64,000 nt of DNA from Erpobdella octoculata (Eukaryota; Annelida; Clitellata; Hirudinida; Erpobdellidae), in assembly GCA_963978895.1 (NCBI GenBank), contig OZ022242.1, forward strand, positions 34,688,173 to 34,752,172, written 5' to 3'. The first letter of the stretch is position 1. Every line of letters starts with the position of its first letter. The position numbers and the translations under genes were made by a program. This document shows, one piece after another, positions 58,501 through 64,000 of this stretch. Under the pieces are notes generated by a model. The model was not told where the DNA came from. It searched no databases and saw only the letters and a list, made by a program, of their open reading frames with translations.

Positions 58501-60204
58501 ACTAGGTGAACATTTGCCACCAAGAAAAGATTTTAGACATAAAAAATTAATTTGTAAAATTTTTGAAAACTTCTAAAGACCCGGCTATTAAATAAATAAA
58601 TTACAGTTTAATGCATATAAATTTCAGATTGTCAACAAGAAAACTACACATACTGTTCATTGAAATGACCAAATTTTGTTTAAATAAAGTTTCACGTTAT
58701 ATTTTTAAATAAAATATTCAAACAAACAAAAAGAAAATAAAAAAACAATTTTTTAATGATCTGAAAAATATTTTAAATGTGGAAACGCACAATTTCACAA
58801 AGCTATCCTCAACTTTTTTAACTGCAGACGTCTTCCGGCCATACATCACTTTCTGGAATATATCCATCACATCGTTTTATGGAAAGTGTCATTCGGCTGC
58901 GTTAATTTTGAAAAATTGGAATTATATGCCAATTGCGTGGGAATGGACAGACTTAACTGTCCCAACTGGAAGATGAAAAGTGAAGTATCAGCTTCATTTC
59001 TCTTTAATGACAATTGGCAAGACAGCGCTTTGAGGCCTTCTCTAAACTTATGGTTTTTTTTCTTCAAATATTTAGAAATGTTTCTAATCTATATTTCTTC
59101 AATTTCTATAAACAAATTAATTCTTTAAAAACTGTTTTATTCAAATCAACTGAGCTTATAACAATAGCTCCTTATCATTCAGTAATTATTAATTTATTTG
59201 TACATTCGTAAATAATGTACATCAATCTATTCAATCTTTATAGTAAAAAGTTGTCAAATGGTTCCATACAAAAACTGCTACATAAAATAATTAAACACTC
59301 GCCATATAAAATAATCCAAATATTGAGTAAAGTTTTTTTTCCAAGAATTATGTATTTATGAAGAAATACATTCATGTGCCGTTAATCTTTCTTGTGGCTA
59401 CTGAGAGGTCATACTGTTTATAAAACATATCTTTTAGCAGTGACAGCATTAAATGCTATCTAGAGCCAATTGCATACATATAAATTACTAGAATGTTGTT
59501 AAATTGACAACCATTTATGTGGTTTTTATATAAAACGCTACATTTTTATAATCATTTATATTTTATCAAATGATTTGAAATTCTCCAAAGAAATACAAAC
59601 TCATGTAACACATCCACTCATGTGCACATCCACTCACATAACACATCTATTCATGTGCACATCCATTCCCGTGCATTTAGAACTCGCACGAAACCGCACA
59701 ACTTGTGCGTCACAGAACGTGTCGAATCCATTGATGAAAGATAAAGAGTTGGCTTTAAAAAGATTAAAATCTTTTTTAAAACAAGCAGACGTTTCTTAAG
59801 ATATTTCTTAAAAAGATCGAAAATAACAATTTTTTTGTAGGTTTGTTTTTCTTTCCAGACCGCAATTTTGCTTTTTTGTGTGGTCGCATCACAGACATGC
59901 GCATGAGATAAAATAGGTCGATTTGTCACGTGATATATATAATGTGGATGTATGCTCTACTGCCACACTGACTCTTAATTTACTTTTATTTCGTGACGCT
60001 AAAGATATCGCTTCTTTCTGAACGCTGCAAATTGAAAGTTTTTATGCCCACAAATAAAAAATGTAAAAAATAAGCATTTTATTTTTTAATTTATTTTTAA
60101 GTTTTTTAAAGATAAAACAAAAATTCAGGAAATTAAAATAAAAAGAAAACTTAATTTCAAGTTTTAAATACTTTTTTATGATCAAACAGATAATCTCACA
60201 TCAG

Positions 60205-60616
60205 AAGAGAGCCGTTACACAATCGACAAGAAAATCAAACGGTTCTAAAAGTCTAGCAAACTTTTGCCACGATCACTGTAAATGTGCCCATAAGCACCAA
60301 CAACAACATTCTTCTCTACCAGCCTACAAACACCGGTCACACAAACAGTCCCAAGCCAACCAGCAACACGACTCTCCGCTCAACAGATCGGCAATCACTA
60401 CTGAAGTTAGAATGGTTACCCACAGTCCCCTCAAGTGCCAGAATGGAGTCAGTGCAGTGCTGGATGGATGCGGTTGCTGTATCGTGTGTGCCAGACAACA
60501 GGGAGACTCGTGCGACAAAATCCACCTCTGCGATGCTGCTAAACAGCTATTCTGCGACACTTCTGGGACATCTCCCGCTACTAAAAACAACGACAATCAA
60601 CCAGGAATTTGCAAAG
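60205..60616 (+). CDS. CCN: CCN copy 2, exon 3: IGFBP domain
   Basis: 412 nt, the same length as its copy 1 counterpart. Acceptor ATCTCACATCAG, donor CAAAG|GTTAAA, phase 0 in and 1 out. It encodes KRAVTQSTRKSNGSK…CHDHCKCAHKH, then CQNGVSAVLDGCGCCIVCAR and QQGDSCDKIHLCDAAKQLFC. Most of the changes from copy 1 are silent or conservative, and the main protein difference is in the last 20 residues (TSGTSPATKNNDN versus TSNSSAARKFEN). The frame is open upstream to ATG 60178, but the shared CATCAG acceptor and phase argue that the exon starts at 60205. Confidence 0.87.
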
Positions 60617-61311
60617 GTTAAATTAATAACAATTATGAAATTTTGAACTGCAAAAGAAAAACAATACGTTGAAATAAACGTTTAAAACATATTGGTTAAG
60701 CCTCTCAAAATGAATGTCATCTTATTGATTTCAACTATGCGGCAAAATGAGTCATTCTAGCATTGTTTTGGTTAATAGGAAATGTTTTCAAAATATGCAA
60801 TGCCATTACTTTACTTACTTGTTGTCTTCTTAGTCGTAGGCACCATGGTACGTATTTGACAAAAAAAATTAGGCGCTTGCAAGGCGGAGACGGCAATGGT
60901 CGTGTTCGAATAAAGTTACCAATTTCTCACTGTCTATATCAAATTTATGTTAATGCAGATTTAACATTACGTTTGACCAGCCACACACATTAAAGTCTTG
61001 TTAAATCAGCATCATCTCGAGTCGCTGGCTTTTCAATTGAAAGCATTGCAAAATAGAAGGGAGGTAAAAAGCAAGATTAATCGAGGCTTGTATGATTTCT
61101 CAAAGTATCTTTTGTAGTATACTATAACTCACTGGATGATGCATTTTATTGCAAAAATACCACTTCAATTTATTTTTTTGATTACAATTTATTACTTTCA
61201 ATTAAAATTTTTTAATTTGAATTCATTTTTCAAATTTATTCTAAAACAAAAACAACGTCGTTTTTAAATACTCAGAGTTTTTTTCATGTTTTGACACAAG
61301 TTTAATGCAAT

Positions 61312-61992
61312 CATAGGCGTAACTAGACGGCCAAAAAGGGGGGGTTTATGGGTCTGTAAAAAGGAACAAGAGCATGCACGACTCCCACTTCTCAAAAACA
61401 TTTTTCCTATTATTTTTGGGTTTGTTTTATTAAATAATAATAATACTAATTTTAGTGTTTTTGTGTTTATTAACAAAACAAAATAATTAAGACCAAAAAT
61501 AATAAATAAATAATTCAAGGCCAGCATGGTGCCTACAGACAGATACTTTACTAACAAGGCAGCAAAGTATCTGTAGTACAAATACTTTTCTAACAAGGCA
61601 ACAAAGTATCTGTAGTACAAACACTTTACTAACAAGGCAGCAAAGTATCTGTAGTACAAACACTTTTCTAACAAGACAGCAAAGTATCTGTAGTACAAAC
61701 ACTTTTCTAACAAGACAAAATTATTGAACAACAAAACTTGTAAATTGTTGTGTATTTATTTGACCTTGGAAAATAAAAAAAATGACTAAAACAAACCCAA
61801 AAATAATAGGAAAAATGTTTTTGAGAAGTGGGAGTCGTGCATGCTCTTGTTCCTTTTTACAATGCAGTCCCAATTCATAGATTAGATGCAAATTTTGAAC
61901 CATCTTAAATAATTAACATAAGAATTAAGATTTTAATTTATATACCAATGGAGGGGGGTTTCAACCCCCAAACCTCCCTGGTTACGCCTATG
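61312..61992. mobile_element. hAT-like non-autonomous foldback element (MITE), complete
   Basis: 681 bp with perfect 12-bp terminal inverted repeats (CATAGGCGTAAC / GTTACGCCTATG) and a perfect 8-bp target-site duplication AATGCAAT at 61304-61311 and 61993-62000. Internally, about 70-bp inverted arms (61363-61435 and 61788-61860) surround a 39-bp tandem repeat (61548-61705, four copies). It has no transposase. The 8-bp duplication and CA-starting ends fit the hAT superfamily. Intact ends and duplication suggest a fairly recent insertion into the CCN intron. Confidence 0.88.
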
Positions 61993-62093
61993 AATGCAAT
62001 AAGTGTGAAAGAAAAATATAAAACTATGTTGCATAAGAGTCGAGCCTACCGCAATAATTCCACTGAATGACTCTGCCATAGAAGAATGCTGTT

Positions 62094-62154
62094 GATGATT
62101 TTCCGATGTCGGAGCAGACTGTGACGTTAAGAAGTGGAGCGGAAAATTTATTGA
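62094..62154 (+). promoter_or_regulatory. Conserved intronic element shared by both CCN genes (copy 2)
   Basis: Same relative orientation and same intron as the copy 1 block at 27012-27071: ATTTTCCGATGTCGGAGC, GTGACG, and TGGAGCGGAAAATTTATTGA at nearly identical spacing (61 versus 60 bp). The middle differs by several substitutions. Confidence 0.65.
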
Positions 62155-63865
62155 TTACTGCCTGATTTTTACTGGATTATTGATTCACAGTAGCTGTACA
62201 AAAATGTAATATTTTTGCGCTGAAATACATTAACAGATGTATTTTCTTTACATTTACAGGTTATTTTCTTTACATTTACAGGTTATTTTCTTTACATTTA
62301 CAAATGTATTTTTTTATTTATCGCTGTTTCCCAAAGTTGAAAATTACTTTTGAAACAGAAAAATAATTTGAAAAAATCAATTTTTCTGTTTTACCTTATA
62401 TTAACAAAACTTATTTACAACATTTGAGATCTTCTTTAATGCAGTTTTTCGACAGTTTTCAAAGGTTTACTTGCCAGTAGGTTTTTGTAATCTTTGATGT
62501 ATCTGTTATAGACGCACAGTGATGGATGTGGCAAGCATTCTTACTTCAATAACATTCTTTTTGTCTATTTTTCTGGCATGGTGTGTTTGTATTAAAAAAT
62601 TCAAATATCTAACTTGTACTCTTTGATGTGAACTCTTAATAAAACTAACCAAGATTTTTAAGCCGCAGCTATGACCGTTGAACAGTTGTTAAAAACCAAT
62701 CTTCAAACACATATTATTGAACATATATTATATTATAATATAATTTCAATAAAAATAAAAATAATAAAGCGAAAGTCATTTATTCCCAGTTCTCATGGCG
62801 TGGAATAACTCGCACGTTTTCCAATAATGGCGACCGTTATGGTAAGTAATATGTCAAAAAATGGCTTTCATCTTCAGGGACAGATATGCTCGAACATTCT
62901 GCAGTATGCAAACGGAAGAGCAATCGAGAAGGAGATGATCCCTAACCTTTTCCTATCTCCATAATCGTGCGAGAATTAGGACATTGAGAAAGCGCTTAAT
63001 TGACCAAAGCTGTTTCTCGGATAATTTTTTGTTGATTTAAAAAACAGTCGGGTTTTTTTTGCAAGAGACAATCAATGAAACGACAGAATGAATAATGGTG
63101 CAGCAAGTTTACTGGTAAAATAACAAAAAATAATAATAAATTGCAAAGATCACGCCAGCTTGGGACACAATCGAATGTCGCACGCGTAGAAAGATGCAGA
63201 AAGAGATGCACAGGGACATGCATGAAGAGATGCAGAGAAAGAAAGTGGGTGATGAAAAGAAAAAAGAGACAGAAAGAAAAAAGAAAAAGAAGATATGTAT
63301 AGAGAGTGGAAGAGAGATATGAAGGGGGTACATGAAGATGTGCAAAGGAGCGCTGCAGGGCTCACCTTCTTCTAAGTGAGGTCAAACACACCCCCCTTCA
63401 CCCTCTTCTCTCCCTTCCTCTTCTTGTGCATCTAAACAGCTTTTCTATTTTGTGAATGTTTTAATAATATCTATAAAATATAATTAATATTTGTTTGTTG
63501 TTTGCTCATTTATAATGTAATGATATCGACTCATGAAGACAAGAAATATCGTAATCGTACAAGATATTATGTCTTCAGTTGGGAAACTTTTATGGTTGTC
63601 ATAAAGTTTCTACTTTGAGAAAGTATTTCAAGAGATGATGAAATGGTCGGTGTTACAAACCTGTTGGTGGAACTACGTCAAAAGCCTATTTAATTTGTTA
63701 TTTAATTAATTATATACGTATATTACATTAAATTAATTTTAATTGATCTTTGGTTTAAGTCATATGATACAAAATTAGGAGTTTTTTTTTAAATAAGCAT
63801 GTTTATATAACAACAATAAATTTCCGGAAAGAATTTATATAAAAACGTTATCACATTTGATGCAG

Positions 63866-64000
63866 TGAAATCAGGCGAACCGTGCACTGTTAATGGCAAA
63901 TCCTACCCAGATGGTTCTAACTTTGATTTGAACTGCAGCCTCGTCTGTAACTGTCAGAATGGTCAGTACGCATGCGCCTCAAAGTGCCCCCAAGAAGAAA
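63866..64000 (+). CDS. CCN: CCN copy 2, exon 4: VWC domain (cut by window end)
   Basis: Acceptor TTTGATGCAG, then the same codons as the copy 1 VWC exon through SGEPCTVNGKSYPDGSNFDF, CSLVCNCQNGQYACASKC and PQEE, where the window ends. I see no difference from copy 1 over this 135-nt stretch, and the last 25 nt of the intron are also nearly the same. Hinge, TSP1 and CT exons should follow outside the window. Confidence 0.88.

Larger units (their letters stand above)
54134..60204. other. CCN: CCN copy 2 intron 2
   Basis: About 6 kb with no exon recognised. Contains a dispersed repeat (54268-54530), a 23-bp minisatellite (54590-54995), (GAT)n (55725-55945), a duplicated GGCATTTATTTAAT segment near 56170 and 56375, (CA)n-rich sequence (58015-58150) and a GAGTAC-rich tract (58295-58500). 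Short frames near 58780-59060 and 59575-59800 are unrecognised. Confidence 0.55.
60617..63865. other. CCN: CCN copy 2 intron 3
   Basis: Contains a complete hAT-like foldback element (61312-61992), the conserved CCN intronic block (62094-62154), a three-copy TTATTTTCTTTACATTTACA repeat (62236-62305) and purine-rich sequence (63170-63330). No exon recognised. Confidence 0.65.

Noticed and set aside
60178..60204. Starting the copy 2 IGFBP coding sequence at ATG 60178
   Set aside because: The aligned position in copy 1 is not ATG. A shared CATCAG acceptor and a phase-0 signal-peptide exon explain the gene better.
61264..61734. 156-codon minus frame with KVFVLQILCCLV repeats
   Set aside because: It is the 39-bp tandem array inside the foldback MITE (39 is divisible by three, so frames stay open).

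Overview
The window is animal nuclear DNA: AT-rich, with intron-split genes, eukaryotic tRNA genes with pol III boxes and T-run terminators, abundant microsatellites and transposon remnants. A four-domain CCN protein plus an innexin points to an invertebrate, most likely a protostome. The compact introns and very heavy simple repeats would suit a lophotrochozoan such as an annelid or mollusc, but that last step is a guess.

Positions 1-8183 are a higher-order tandem repeat (units starting at 110, 3043 and 6434) made of captured pieces of host genes: a PHD-finger half, the C-terminal half of a MAP2K7-like kinase, a (TA)n tract, the N-terminus of the RNA polymerase II subunit RPB2 (POLR2B), and an inner array of a 152-bp unit cut from the RPB2 catalytic region. 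Positions 8184-11480 continue as broken ubiquitin-specific protease (USP) sequence with a CDK-like N-lobe inserted, a duplicated His-box region and a 30-bp minisatellite; a LINE 3' tail follows near 12.3 kb.

Three minus-strand exons of TRAPPC12 (TRAPP complex / mitotic scaffold protein) lie at 14036-16881; its TPR half is not in the window. Two CCN-family genes then face away from each other. CCN copy 1 (minus) has a predicted noncoding exon at 34855-34969 and coding exons down to 20296: signal peptide, IGFBP, VWC, hinge, TSP1 and CT. All junction phases agree and they predict about 461 aa. CCN copy 2 (plus) begins with the same noncoding exon at 51841-51955, a diverged signal-peptide exon at 53963-54133 and a nearly identical IGFBP exon at 60205-60616; the window ends inside its VWC exon.

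Between the two CCN promoters lie a two-exon innexin (39144-40452, minus), tRNA-Glu(UUC) (42842, plus), a lone signal-peptide exon (43119-43194, minus) and tRNA-Trp(CCA) (44230, minus). The rest is introns and intergenic DNA filled with microsatellites, minisatellites, a dispersed GC-rich SINE-like family, a second dispersed repeat and one complete hAT-like foldback MITE.

The signals most worth pursuing are the gene-fragment chimera array, the 114-nt exon that is identical between the CCN copies and carries a differently configured uORF, the conserved element inside the IGFBP-VWC intron of both copies, and a probable GC-AG intron in copy 1. Everything here was read by eye from sequence; no homology search or expression data support it.
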